From: Gnetum montanum
Lineage: Eukaryota > Streptophyta > Gnetopsida > Gnetales > Gnetaceae
Direction: 5' to 3'
DNA: 64,000 nucleotides
Assembly (NCBI GenBank): GCA_015680685.1
Contig: MNCI01008366.1
Span: 1,155,145 to 1,219,144 of the forward strand
Within the stretch, counting starts at the first letter, position 1, and the number at the start of each line of letters is the position of its first letter. This document shows, piece by piece, positions 1-9,637 of this stretch. Made by a program: the position numbers and the translations under genes. The notes beneath the pieces were generated by a model that did no database searches, was not told where the DNA came from, and saw only the letters and a program-made list of their open reading frames with translations.

Positions 1-1223
1 CGATGCAACAATGAGTAGTACCTGCTCATGGTAGCATCCAAGGGTTCATGATTCCCTTGCTTCCATCCTTGGATCTACCATCTCAGATTCGCCACTCTAG
101 AGTACGTTTGATACTTGTCATTGAAAATTTCAAGCATTGTACTCCATCTTCTAATTGATTCCAGTTCTAAAGACTGATACCAGCTTTCAGCTTCCTTGAT
201 GAGTGTGCGAGGGAATAACTTCAGCTTCTGCCAATCATTGTTAATGTTTTGCAGGGTGTAGACATCATGGAATGCTTGTAGGTCGGTTTGTGGATCACAA
301 TTGTATCCCCCTTCAAATCTGGGGATGTTGTTCATATCAACGCGCTTGATCCAGCTATCCTTCATGTGCCTATTAGGGATTTGAACTGCCTCAGTGATTT
401 GGAGCATGCTCTGAGTAGCCAATAATGGCTCATCTGAATCATAGTCTTACTGAGGACCATGATGTCTGTGACAATTCTAGTGGACCCTCCTTTCATGATG
501 GTGAGGCTAACACAATTGGTCATATGTTTCCTCATGTTGTTCCTTTTGGACCTTTTTACCACCGTCCTTTTGCTCCTTTCTACCCTGGTTACGATCAGAG
601 CCTGAGCTAGATGAAAGTATAGGAGAGTGAGAGGATGGAGAAGAAGGAGAGGTATCGTCACTACTTTGGTGTCGATCTCCCCCTCTACACTGATGATAGC
701 CTTGATAATCCTGCCCAGCCTTGCTACATGATCCTCCATCCCCTTGAGGATCCTGATCACTTAGAGGCTTATTTTGAATGATGGACTGGAGGATCTGCTA
801 CCCCAGGGGAAGTTTGGTCAAATGGGTATCATGAAAGACAGGATCCCTATCGTCCTACAGCCCTTGTGAGAATAAGGGGTTACTGAATTGTTTCCCCTTC
901 AGGTGTTCATATCTTTCTACCTACTGCAAGTCTCATGCTCATTGAGCCTCAGTGGAATGGTAGTCTTGGTAGTCATGGTCCTCCATGACATACTCTGCTC
1001 CACGGTCCTGGATGCCTAGTTTGCCAAGATTGTGATACATCATCGCAGGAGCTGATCGGTTGGGCGGTAGCATGATGTTGCCCTCCATGTCCCACCATCA
1101 CAGATAATCATCCTGATGTAGGATGAATGTGAAATTAGGAACATATTCATCGGGATGCTTGTATACCACCTGACATTCTTGTGGCACCGGTGGGTTGGAT
1201 ACCTCTCTCCTATGAGAAGACAT
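1..1223 (-). pseudogene. gag: E1 gag, degenerate, C-terminal part outside window
   Basis: The start codon at 1223 is chosen because all related elements begin gag with M-S-S-S-[SH] about 120-165 bases after the primer site. The reading frame starts MSSSHRREVSNPPVP and continues with the N-terminal motif family (HPDEYVPNFTFILHQD, then GNIMLPPNRSAP) seen in E2, E4, E6 and E8. A stop replaces a codon after HQDDYL, and further stops follow. The clearest open stretch is 422-75, which carries the Retrotrans_gag-type capsid core with NNIPRFEGGY, AFHDVY, KLKLFPRTLIKEAESWY and MLEIFNDKYQ. Gag would form the virus-like particle core. The frame breaks again just before 75. Capsid identity is well supported; function is lost. 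Confidence 0.85.
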
Positions 1224-1370
1224 ATTGGATGTTAGATGGTCCATGTAATCAGTGTACCTTATTACTTACTTTAATTTGCCTAGTGTGCGTAAATGTTTCT
1301 ATCTTGGGTCTATTCCAACAACTTGAATGATAATTTCACTAAGGTTAGATGATGCATGTAAGACTAACAG

Positions 1371-1388
1371 TCCCTGGCAATGGTGCCA
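1371..1388 (-). promoter_or_regulatory. E1 primer-binding site, tRNA-Asp type
   Basis: On the minus strand it reads TGGTGCCA-like then ATTGCCAGGGA, one base inside the LTR end. It matches the complement of the plant tRNA-Asp 3' end (TGGCGCCGTTGCCGGGGA) with a few differences. It would prime minus-strand cDNA synthesis. Confidence 0.75.
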
Positions 1389-1389
1389 A

Positions 1390-2276
1390 TGATGAGCGGC
1401 TAGGTACCCCTACGTCCAACCATATGAATCACGGGTGTTCACACGCGACTCAGTTGAAATCCATAGACTGTAAGCACTTAACATACACCCAACTCTAACC
1501 AACAAAACCTTGGGTTAGAATGGTCATTGCCTTCCTAATCTCACTTGTGATGTTCTGTTTGTGATGGTTAAGTGAGATTAAGGCTAATGATTTTTATAGC
1601 TTTTTACTTATCTTTTGACGGCTAATTAAGGTATGAAAGGTAAGGAATAAACTATTATCTACTCTATAATTATCCTAGCTTGTACTCTAACTATTCCTAG
1701 CATAAGTATTTGATCCCATCTTCCGAGCACGTTCTGAGCATCTCCTAACACTTTTGGGTTACCAGACGTTAAGCGTCACTAGGTTTACCAAGTGTTTGAT
1801 TTACGTTCAAGATGGTCATACTTATGACCTTTACGAATACGAATGAGCGATAGTGATTGAGATAACAATAATAGAAACTTAAGTAATTAACAAAGCATAA
1901 ACATACTAAACTATTGAATGCATAAAATAGCTAAGTCCAAATGCTACAAGGAATGCTTGAATAGTTCATCTTTATTGCCGTCACGCCAATGGGCTCAGAT
2001 ACATCAACGCTTGAATAAAGAGCTGATTACTTTTCTTACACTTGCTGCGGGCACTTGGAAAATATTCTATCTCCTATGAAAACAAACTTCAAGAGCTTCG
2101 TTACAACTAACTGAAAGGTACCTAAATGAGGTGGAAGGCCTTCTTATTTATAGGCTGAAATAGGCTCCACATAAATGGGGCCACATCTACTCATGGAAGG
2201 GTACGTCGACGTGGCCGCATATACGTGGCCCCGTATACGCGGCCTAGTCGATGCATTGACTAATGACACTTCATCA
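1390..2276 (-). repeat. E1 5' LTR (887 bp)
   Basis: It starts at TGATGAG next to the primer site and ends at TCATCA next to E2 protease sequence. On the minus strand the U3 near 2165-2260 contains an inverted-repeat cluster made of GGCCGC/ATATACG and CGTATACGCGGCC. A TATTTATA (TATA box on the minus strand) lies near 2142-2152. The rest resembles the other LTRs: CTTTATT complement of the AATAAA signal and a recurring 'GGTTACCAAG' R/U5 motif. Confidence 0.88.
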
Positions 2277-2650
2277 ACTGGTTTTCCAATTCTAATCTTA
2301 TATTGCTCTTCTTGAGAGGAGGCATGTTCCATGTAGTATACATTTCATGAAAAATTAAGTTGATACCAGAACCTGAATCAAGAAGAGCCTTACACAGTTC
2401 ATTCCCAACAATCTACAAAGAAAGAAGAGGACTCCAAGGATTAGCTAATTTTCTAAGAAGGTTTCCAACATGAATCCAATTAGACATGACAAGAGTAAGC
2501 ATAATAGTATGAATCCTAGGAAATATTTGGTTTGAAGGAGACTTAAAGAAATTTGATACAAAGGGAGATGGAGGAGCAAGGTTGTCAATTGCATGTATAT
2601 GTGAGGGCTTAGGTGGGCTATTGGGTTAAAAAATGTCTTTTCTTTGATCA
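2277..2650 (-). pseudogene. E2 retropepsin (protease) N-terminal fragment
   Basis: On the minus strand the segment reads through a region equivalent to the protease of E4, E6 and E8: a leader rich in Leu/Pro/Gln, then the pattern around the catalytic Asp (a '...LLNS/DLGSGINL' type block near 2345-2400), then EM[YH]..., and SIRIGKPV near the cut. The family cleaves Gag-Pol. The remainder was displaced by insertion of E1 at 2276. Stops are frequent, so it is inactive. Confidence 0.6.
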
Positions 2651-4984
2651 AGTGTCTAAACCACTTGGCTAATGAACCAGTTGTAGATTAATGACCCTAG
2701 TAGCATTGCATTGTTGTAGTTGAGCTGGGAGTTCACCCTGCATAGATGGAGCAGGTGGTGGCTATGTTGAGAATGGAGGAAGATGTGCAGAAATAGTAGG
2801 AGGATAAGGGTAAAAGGTGGTATCACTCCTTGCATGTGGAGAATGAGTTCAATAATAATCATGAGGATAGTAGTAAGGTTGGAAAGTAGAAATGTGACTA
2901 GAACAAGGATTACTAAATGTAATACCCATATGGATCATGTTTTCTATAAAGGTATTGCTGCCTTGGTGGTGCTAGCATCCATGACTATGGTTGTTGCTAC
3001 TATTGATATTGCTCATATGGTTGCAGAGGAGTTCCACTTGGATAATACTGTTGTTGTTGGTGGAACTACCTTGAGGATAAGGCAATCTTCTGGGTGTTTA
3101 CCTTTGCACTAGTCATGGATTCAAAGCATACACCCCAAACTCTTGTAAGTATGACACAATAGGACAACATTGCTTAGGATGTTCATAGTGGTAGATGTCA
3201 CATCCACCATCATCATCTGATTTGCTTCCCGTAACTTCTTCCATTGCAACAATCTTACATTACCTTTTTGATTAGCATGTTTAGCTTCCTTGCACCTCTT
3301 GCAATCATGGTTACTACCTTATTCTTTAGACACTTCAAAAATTTTGAAAATAGTCTAAAATCTACTAGTCATAGAGTCCCATAACTGATCAACCTTGGTC
3401 AAAATTTCAAATTGAAATTTTTCAAGCGATAAGGTTTTCCAATTTACCACCTCATCAAGTGATGATTCTTTCTCACTATCATAGAATCAAAATTTCCTCT
3501 TATGAATGGAAGGATTATGGTTGTACTCTTCTACACTTTCTTGTTTTCTTAATTCTCCCACTTATTTTACTACTTGGTCAATCAATCATTGGATCTAACG
3601 GGTGCTTAATTCTGATAGTCGCCCCTGGGCAGTGACACCAAGGGTACTCCTCATTTTGGATTGAAGCCCATCTACAATGTGGCAAAGTTGGTCTAGTTGA
3701 GAATAAACATGGCCAAGACAATTATGTAATAAGGAATAGTATTGGCCTATGGTGGTGTCCAAGGGTTCATGTGTCCCTTGTTTCCATCCTTGGATTTACC
3801 TTCTCAATTTGGACCCTTGGAAGTACATTTAATATTTGTCATTAGACAATTCAAGCATTGTACTCCATCGTCTAATAGATTCTAGTTCTAAGGACCGGTA
3901 CTAGTTCTCTACTTCTTTAATGAGTGTCTTGAGAACCAACTTAAGCTTTTGCCACTCATTTTCTATATTCTACAAGGCACATGCATCTTGGAAAGCTTGG
4001 ATATGGTTATGCAAATCTAAGTTATATTCCCCTTTGAATTGAGGGATATTTTTCATATCTAGCCTCTTGATCCAACTATCCTTTACATGCCTTGTGGAAA
4101 TTCATATTGCCTTTGCAATGTTTAACATACTCCAAGTAGCAAGCAAATTATAGGTCATGATTTTGGTGCCTATAATGCCCTCTCCTACCCCTTCATTCAT
4201 GGTGAAGGATCTCTCTTAAACACCCATGCCCCTAGTCTTGACTTGCCTGATGGTCCCTTTGATCATTTCGGTCTCATCGATCACCTCCATCATGGTCGCG
4301 CATCCTACGATTACAGTTAGAGCTAGAAGAAGAAGATGATGATGAAGAAGGTGAAGAGGAAGGAGGACTAGCACCATCACAGTTTGGTGACCACAACCAT
4401 GATCATGATCTTGTTTCTTGTTTACATCCCTACCCTAACTTTCCTCCTTGGATTCCCCTTTGTTGTTGGATCCATTCTTGCTAGAATCCATATTGTGGAT
4501 CATGGATTATAGGTTCTGGTTTTGACCTCCTTCACCAAAGTCAAAGTGAGAAATTTCACTAAATGGAAAATCCCTAGAGAAAGGTTCTCCACTATTGTTT
4601 GGTATAGCAAGTATGGGGAATCAGTGAACCACTTACCCTTCGCAGATTCATAGTGTTGTTCTAGTTGTTGATCCTTGAGGCATTGTGCCTTAGTGGGATG
4701 ATAATCCTTGGTGTCACTATCTTGTATAACATACTTAACATGAACTCTTTGAAGGCCTAGATGCATAAGAGTTTGTTGGACATTGCAAGAATGGATCAAT
4801 TGGGTTATAACATGATGTTGCCCTCCATGTCATGCCACTATAGTAGTTCATCTTGGTGTAGGATGAAGGTGAAATTGGATACATACTCATCAAGATGAGC
4901 ATATACCACTCTATACTGTTGGGGCACTTGTTGATGAACTCCATGAAACTTGGGTGGATAATTGCTTCTATGAGAAGAAGACAT
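2651..4984 (-). pseudogene. gag: E2 gag, degenerate full-length copy
   Basis: It starts at the ATG at 4984 (MSSSHRS pattern, 142 bases after the primer site). The order matches E4: N-terminal 'YAHLDEYVSNFTFILHQDE' type block, a Ser/Asp/Arg/His low-complexity stretch around 4250-4500, the capsid core around 3750-4150 (RLDMKNIPQF, AFQDAC, KLKLVLKTLIKEVE, MLELSNDKY), a zinc knuckle near 3160-3200 and a Gln/Pro-rich tail. In the knuckle one Cys is replaced by Tyr (CDIYHYEH pattern), so zinc binding would be lost. Many stops and frame changes show long decay. Confidence 0.78.
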
Positions 4985-5125
4985 TTTATGTTAGAAAATA
5001 AAAACACAGTGTGCTTTTTAAGGTTGTTGTAGTTATGTTAAAGTATGATATGACTCTAGGGTTTGCTTCAATGATTTTGAATAATTTTCACTTAATCCTA
5101 GATAGCACATGTAACAACTAAAAGA

Positions 5126-5143
5126 TCCTCAACAATGGCACCA
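5126..5143 (-). promoter_or_regulatory. E2 primer-binding site, tRNA-Asp type
   Basis: The minus strand reads TGGTGCCATTGTTGAGGA, one base from the LTR. It is a mutated version of the tRNA-Asp complement used by its relatives. Confidence 0.72.
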
Positions 5144-5144
5144 A

Positions 5145-5976
5145 TGATGAGTGGCGAGGTATCCCTACGTCCAACCATACAAATCATATGCATTCACGTG
5201 TGATCCAGTTGAACTCCACAGACCTTAAGTTCCTAAGTACACTAGTTCAAGGAAGTGAAATCTAATTGGGATGATCATTATCTTCTTAGTTCCACTAGCA
5301 AGGTACAAGTATATGTTAAGTGCAACTGAGGTATATGATTTTATAATTTTATATTTTATAAGTTTAATCACCTAGAGTAAGAATGAAAGGTAGAGGAATT
5401 TAATATCTAATTAATCTACTACCTAGCTAGCCTAACACAAATACCCATTCCCACTTTCCAGACACATCCTGAATGCATATAGCATTGCTAGGCCACCAAA
5501 TGTTAAGCATTTCTGGGTTACCAAGCTCTACACGTATGCTTGAAGTGGTTGTGCTTGTGTTCATTAACACTTAGAAATTAATTACTTAATTAAAGTGCAT
5601 TAAGGTAAAGTGCATGAATATTAAATGCATTAAATAAAACATTAATCTTTTCTTAGTGCTACAAGGATTATCAAAAGGGCTCATCTTTATTTCAGTCACA
5701 CTATTATGCTTAGGTACATTAGTGCTTGAATAAAGATCTGTACATACTCTAGTTCCTATTGTAGGCACTCAGAAATATTCTAACTTTGGAATGGCTAAAT
5801 TGCAAGAACTTTGTTACTCTATTCAAAAAATAATGTCCAAACTATGTGCCCAAGAACTATATTTATAGGCTAGCATACATATTGTAATATTGGATATTTG
5901 ACATTACTTTTTGGGATCTGATATTGTGTATTTGATATCGAGTATCCAATATCAGATCACAATTAAACATAATTCA
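5145..5976 (-). repeat. E2 5' LTR (about 832 bp)
   Basis: It begins TGATGAGTGGCGAGGT and ends about 5976. Its U3 contains a perfect 12-bp inverted repeat, GATCTGATATTG at 5915-5926 and CAATATCAGATC at 5947-5958, centred on GATATC. A TATTTATA (TATA on the minus strand) is at about 5861-5868. The outer end is uncertain by some bases. Confidence 0.8.
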
Positions 5977-6800
5977 CTAATAAGAAAGAGAGATGCATAG
6001 GTGTGTGATACCCAAGAGGAAGAAACCTTGGACTAGGTAATTTGAAAAGAGACACTACTAATCCAAAAATTTGTCACTGATATAACAACACAGGTAGCAA
6101 AAATGTGGAATTCAATTGATGAAAGGTGTAAAACAACACTAAAGATTGTGGAGGAAAGAGTAGAGCAAGCCTTCACAAGAGGCAAAGACAAAAGGAAAAG
6201 AGAGAATGTGGATGCAAAGGCAAAGTTGCTTAAGTAGTTGAGGTTTCAGATACCAGCTCTATAGATGATAAAGGTTGTACTGTGTGTCAATATGAACATC
6301 CTAAAGGATGTTGTTTAGTTGTGACACATGTGCAAGAAACAAGGGCATACACACTTAACCCCAAACTTGTTCAATAATAGATGCTCAAATGGTTACCGTA
6401 TCCTTAAGGTAACTACAGACAACAACCTCAATTAATGTACTATCCAAGTGGAGCCTTACCACAATTGTAGGGGCAATATCATTAGCAATGGCAACAACCT
6501 CAAGTATGGGCCATGCCACTGCCTCACCAACAATATTCATATTAGCAACTTGCCTGTTATGGATACTATGTTTAATGAATTGTCTCATCAACACATGCTA
6601 CTATTCAGACTCAATAGTATTATCCACCAGAATACCATCGACTAACTTCACCAAGGACTAATTTAGACTCCTATGTGCATCCACACGAATCTAATTTTTC
6701 AAATCCCAATCCAAATCCTTTACCACTAATGCCACCACCCATGATGCAAGGAGAGTTTCCATCACAACCATAGTAGAAGAGAGCTACAAAGGCAATAAAT
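5977..6800 (+). pseudogene. gag: E3 gag C-terminal region with zinc knuckle
   Basis: Plus-strand coding remnant with the late-gag helix (DERCKTTLKIVEERVEQA at about 6115-6180) and the knuckle CTVCQYEHPKGCC at about 6272-6312, fitting C-x2-C-x3-H-x4-C. It is followed by the ALNP-like and Tyr/Gln/Pro-rich tail (YYPSGALPQL..., then GNNISNGNNLKYG in another frame). The N-terminal half is not in the window because E2 is inserted here. Stops and frameshifts are numerous. Confidence 0.78.
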
Positions 6801-7059
6801 ATATAAGTGGAGGATCTTAGTAGCAATTTTAAGGGCCAAATAAAGAAACTTCATTTATTTACGACAAGTCTAGAGAAGGTTGGTAGAATTAGGACTTCAT
6901 CGAGACCATCTTCTCTTGAAAAAAATCTTCTCATTGTTAACAAGCTTTCATCTTCCTCAAGTCCAAATATTCAAATTGTCATGCTTACTAAAATTTTTAC
7001 AAAATGGATCAAGGTAAGACCACTCCTTAAGAAGATAATTGACCTAGGAATTCCTTTGA

Positions 7060-7560
7060 TTTATTTATGAATAGCTAAGAATTTACCATGAAAAGCTCTA
7101 TTAGACTCACATTTTGGGATGAATTTGATCTCTTACAAAACATATCAAGCATGGAACCTACCACCATTGCAAGAGTGCAACATCAGGTTGAAGCTTGCAA
7201 ATCAATCTATCATCCCTCCTTTGGGACAAATTGATGATGTAGTAACCACTATCAATGGATGATCCTATTCAACCGACTTTCTAGTAATCAATGTGAAAGA
7301 TGTTGATAAGGAATTCCCAAAAATTATGAAGAGGGCATGGCTTAACACAATTGATGCTAAGCTAAGTATGAGAGATTTATTAGTTAATATTTTTGAGGAA
7401 GATGCACATGGAGCCATACACATGTAGTGAATTCCATGTATAATTGTTGAAAGTAAAGGGTTCAATAGTGAACCAACACTCTAAAATGTTAACACAACTA
7501 CTAATCTAGTCCACATCAACAATAATAAATAACCAATGTGCACTCAAAAGAGTAGAGGCT
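7060..7560 (+). pseudogene. E3 retropepsin remnant
   Basis: It reads FG.NLISYKTYQAWNLPPL, LKLANQSI, DDVVTTINGWSYSTDFLVI, FPKIMKRAWLNTIDAKLSMRDL. These align in order with the protease regions of E4, E6 and E8. The catalytic Asp position lies in a disturbed stretch near 7100-7125. Just downstream the pol part that should follow is absent. Confidence 0.72.
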
Positions 7561-8562
7561 ACAAAACCAAAAGACACCTTGTGGCCACTAACTGAGAACC
7601 TTAATCTATCTCATACATCCATGGAAATTCACAAACTAAGAAAATAACTCTAACTAAAAGCCCAAAAATAAAAAATTTAACTCATAATCATACACTAAAA
7701 GGAAAAGAGAACAAGGATTTAGACAATCATAACTCCACCACCATCAAAATTACACAAGATAATGATAGAGAAGTTACATCACTAAATATCGTAGGTGAAC
7801 TGCCTACAGTGTATGACCCGGGAGATTTAGGAAGCATTTTCTAAACACTTTCTCATGAGATTAGTTGTGGGGGAGATACTTTACTTAGACTTTGGAATTA
7901 ATAAGTGATTTTTCTATTTTTTTTGTTTTACAATTCTTTTCATTTTTTACATTCTTTGACATTTTCTCATTCCCTACACTTTTCCATTTCTTTAAATTTT
8001 CATATTCTTTTACATTTTTCGTTCTTTATACAATTTCATAATTTTTTCTAATTATTTCCATTTCTTTCATACCTTTTTTTAAACCCTTTGTAAAAAATTT
8101 TGATTGTTAATAAAACACATTGAAATAAAGGAATGATGTAGCCAAGAAGATGAATATTTCTCTATGTTATTAAGTCATAAGAGACTAATTATTTCCACAA
8201 TGAGCCAACATCATCCATCCATTCATTCCATTAATAAGAGGTTCCTACCATGGTCATAATGATATTCTTTTCATCATCAAACTAAAAATAAACTTTTGAT
8301 CATTATGCTTGGACCGAAGAGTGAAGAACCAAGGGGAAATGAAAAGGGTGTGACATCAAGGGAACTTGTGGGTTCTTTTTGGATTTTTATTGTAAGTTTT
8401 ATCATGTTACTAAGGTTGTATTATATCCTTGTAGATCTAATGAAAAATGGGGGTAAGAGTAAAATAAGTGCTACCTTAAAAGGTCAACAAAATCAAAAGA
8501 TAAAAACAAAAGAGCACAAAATAAATTTCTGGGGGTCCCATTGGAAAGACATGTTATCCATG
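7561..8562 (+). other. E3 post-protease and 3' non-coding region with purine box
   Basis: 7561-7865 is a degenerate tail of the gag-pro ORF (THCGH..., NHNSTTIKI). The purine box TGTGGGGGAGATA is at 7866-7878. A T-rich stretch (7910-8100) and then a block shared with E7 (GGGTGTGACATCAAGGGAAC at 8346-8365; E7 39247-39266) follow. The hairpin conserved in E4-E9 is not recognisable here. No gene seen. Confidence 0.6.
8558..8562. other. Target site duplication of E4 (left copy), CCATG
   Basis: CCATG immediately before the 5' LTR, repeated at 21805-21809 immediately after the 3' LTR. A 5-bp duplication is typical for Ty3/gypsy integration. Confidence 0.92.
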
Positions 8563-9482
8563 TGATGAGTCACGTTTAGTTAGTTGCATTGATGAGGCCT
8601 CGTTGACTGGGCATCATTGACGAGGCCTAGTTGACGCATCTTAGGATGTTTCGATGAGGTCCTATGAATACAATGTTGGTTTTCAACTATAAATACATGC
8701 TTGTAGTTGCATTTATGGTAATAAGAGATTGTAGTTGCAGCGAAGCTCTTGCAGTTTTTCCATTTGAAAGTTAGAATTTTTTCCTTGAGTGCCCACAATA
8801 GGAGTCATTGAGTGTACAAATCTTTATTCAAGCATTATTGTACTTGAGCATGATAGTGTGTGTGGCAATAAAGATGAGCTTTTTGATAAACCTTGTAGCA
8901 CTTTGGATAGATTAGCTATTTCAATTATGCATTCAATGTTTTTAATTATTTATTATGTTTTCCATTAGTTATTAAATATTTTGTAGTTATTACATTAATG
9001 AAGCGATTAAGCCAGATAGATTACACACATAAGTATGACCACTTTGAGCATAACATGTATTCTCTTAGTAATCCCAATAGCGTTATTGCTTGGTATGCTC
9101 AGTAGCATAGTGCTAGGTTGCTCGACAGCGGATACATGGGTTCAGGACGTGTACGGAAAGTGGGACTAGATGCTTATGTTAGGATTAGTTAAATGCTAGT
9201 TAATTAGTTAATTCAAATTAGTCAATCTAATTAATTTCATATAGATTTGAACATCAAACTATAAAACACAAAATGATAAAAATTGGATAACTTAGTTACA
9301 CTTAACCATACCAATGAACATCACAATTGTAATTGGGAAGACAACGATTGACCTTAACGTAGGATTCACTTCCAGGAGGATTAGTGCACCGAAAATGATA
9401 AAGTCCATGGAATTCAACCGGATTGCACGTGAACACTTTGTGATTCATATGGTTGGGCATAGGGGTACCTTGTCACTCATCA
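8563..9482 (+). repeat. E4 5' LTR (920 bp)
   Basis: TGATGAG ... CTCATCA, flanked by the CCATG duplication. U3 has GAGGCCTCGTTGA-type palindromic words at 8590-8660. TATAAATA is at 8688-8695, about 30 bases before the likely start of R. The AATAAA signal is at about 8864 (GGCAATAAAGATGAGC). U5 ends at the primer site. It would serve as promoter and terminator of the genomic RNA. Confidence 0.95.
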
Positions 9483-9483
9483 T

Positions 9484-9501
9484 TGGAACCGTTGTCAAAG
9501 A
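9484..9501 (+). promoter_or_regulatory. E4 primer-binding site, tRNA-Asp type (mutated)
   Basis: TGGAACCGTTGTCAAAGA, one base after the LTR; the E6 copy at 27794 shows a less mutated form. The leader to the gag start is 136 bases. Confidence 0.8.
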
Positions 9502-9637
9502 CTTTGTTTGTGGAACATGCACTATTTAGGTTTAAGTGAATAGCATTAATATCATTGTATGAACCTAAAGGTCAATATTATTCCCACTATACGTAGAATT
9601 ATGAAAGCACATTGATAATTTTATTTTGTTTTGCAAA

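Larger units (their letters stand above)
1..2276 (-). mobile_element. E1: Ty3/gypsy LTR retrotransposon, 5' LTR plus partial gag (cut by window edge)
   Basis: The order read on the minus strand is LTR (1390-2276), tRNA-Asp-type primer site, leader, then gag running off the left edge. The sequence right of 2276 is protease-like coding sequence of E2, which is cut abruptly by the LTR end. E1 is therefore inserted in E2, and the rest of E2 should reappear left of the window. The target duplication cannot be checked because the other end is not in view. Confidence 0.85.
2277..5976 (-). mobile_element. E2: 5' LTR, gag and start of protease; interrupted by E1
   Basis: Read leftwards: LTR 5145-~5976, primer site, gag from 4984, protease from about 2650 to the E1 junction at 2276. 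The right LTR end is less certain than for other elements because the TGAT terminus has mutated; TGAATT at ~5976 is the best alignment. E2 is inserted in gag of the plus-strand element E3, which begins immediately to the right. Confidence 0.75.
5977..8562 (+). mobile_element. E3 left visible segment: oldest element, gag-protease, pol missing
   Basis: It enters in mid-gag after the E2 LTR, continues through protease and goes directly to the post-pol purine box at 7866-7878 without RT, RNase H or integrase. It resumes after E4 at 21810: the bases ending ...TATCCATG before 8563 and CTTGAAGGTAGG after 21809 rejoin into a stretch matching E7 at 39515-39535. It is host to E2, E4 and E5, so it is the oldest unit visible. 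Confidence 0.82.

Noticed and set aside
8562-8563. A conserved A-loop hairpin in E3 (about 8430-8540)
   Set aside because: Only A-rich sequence and a weak GAGCACA remain; no pairing arms could be defined.
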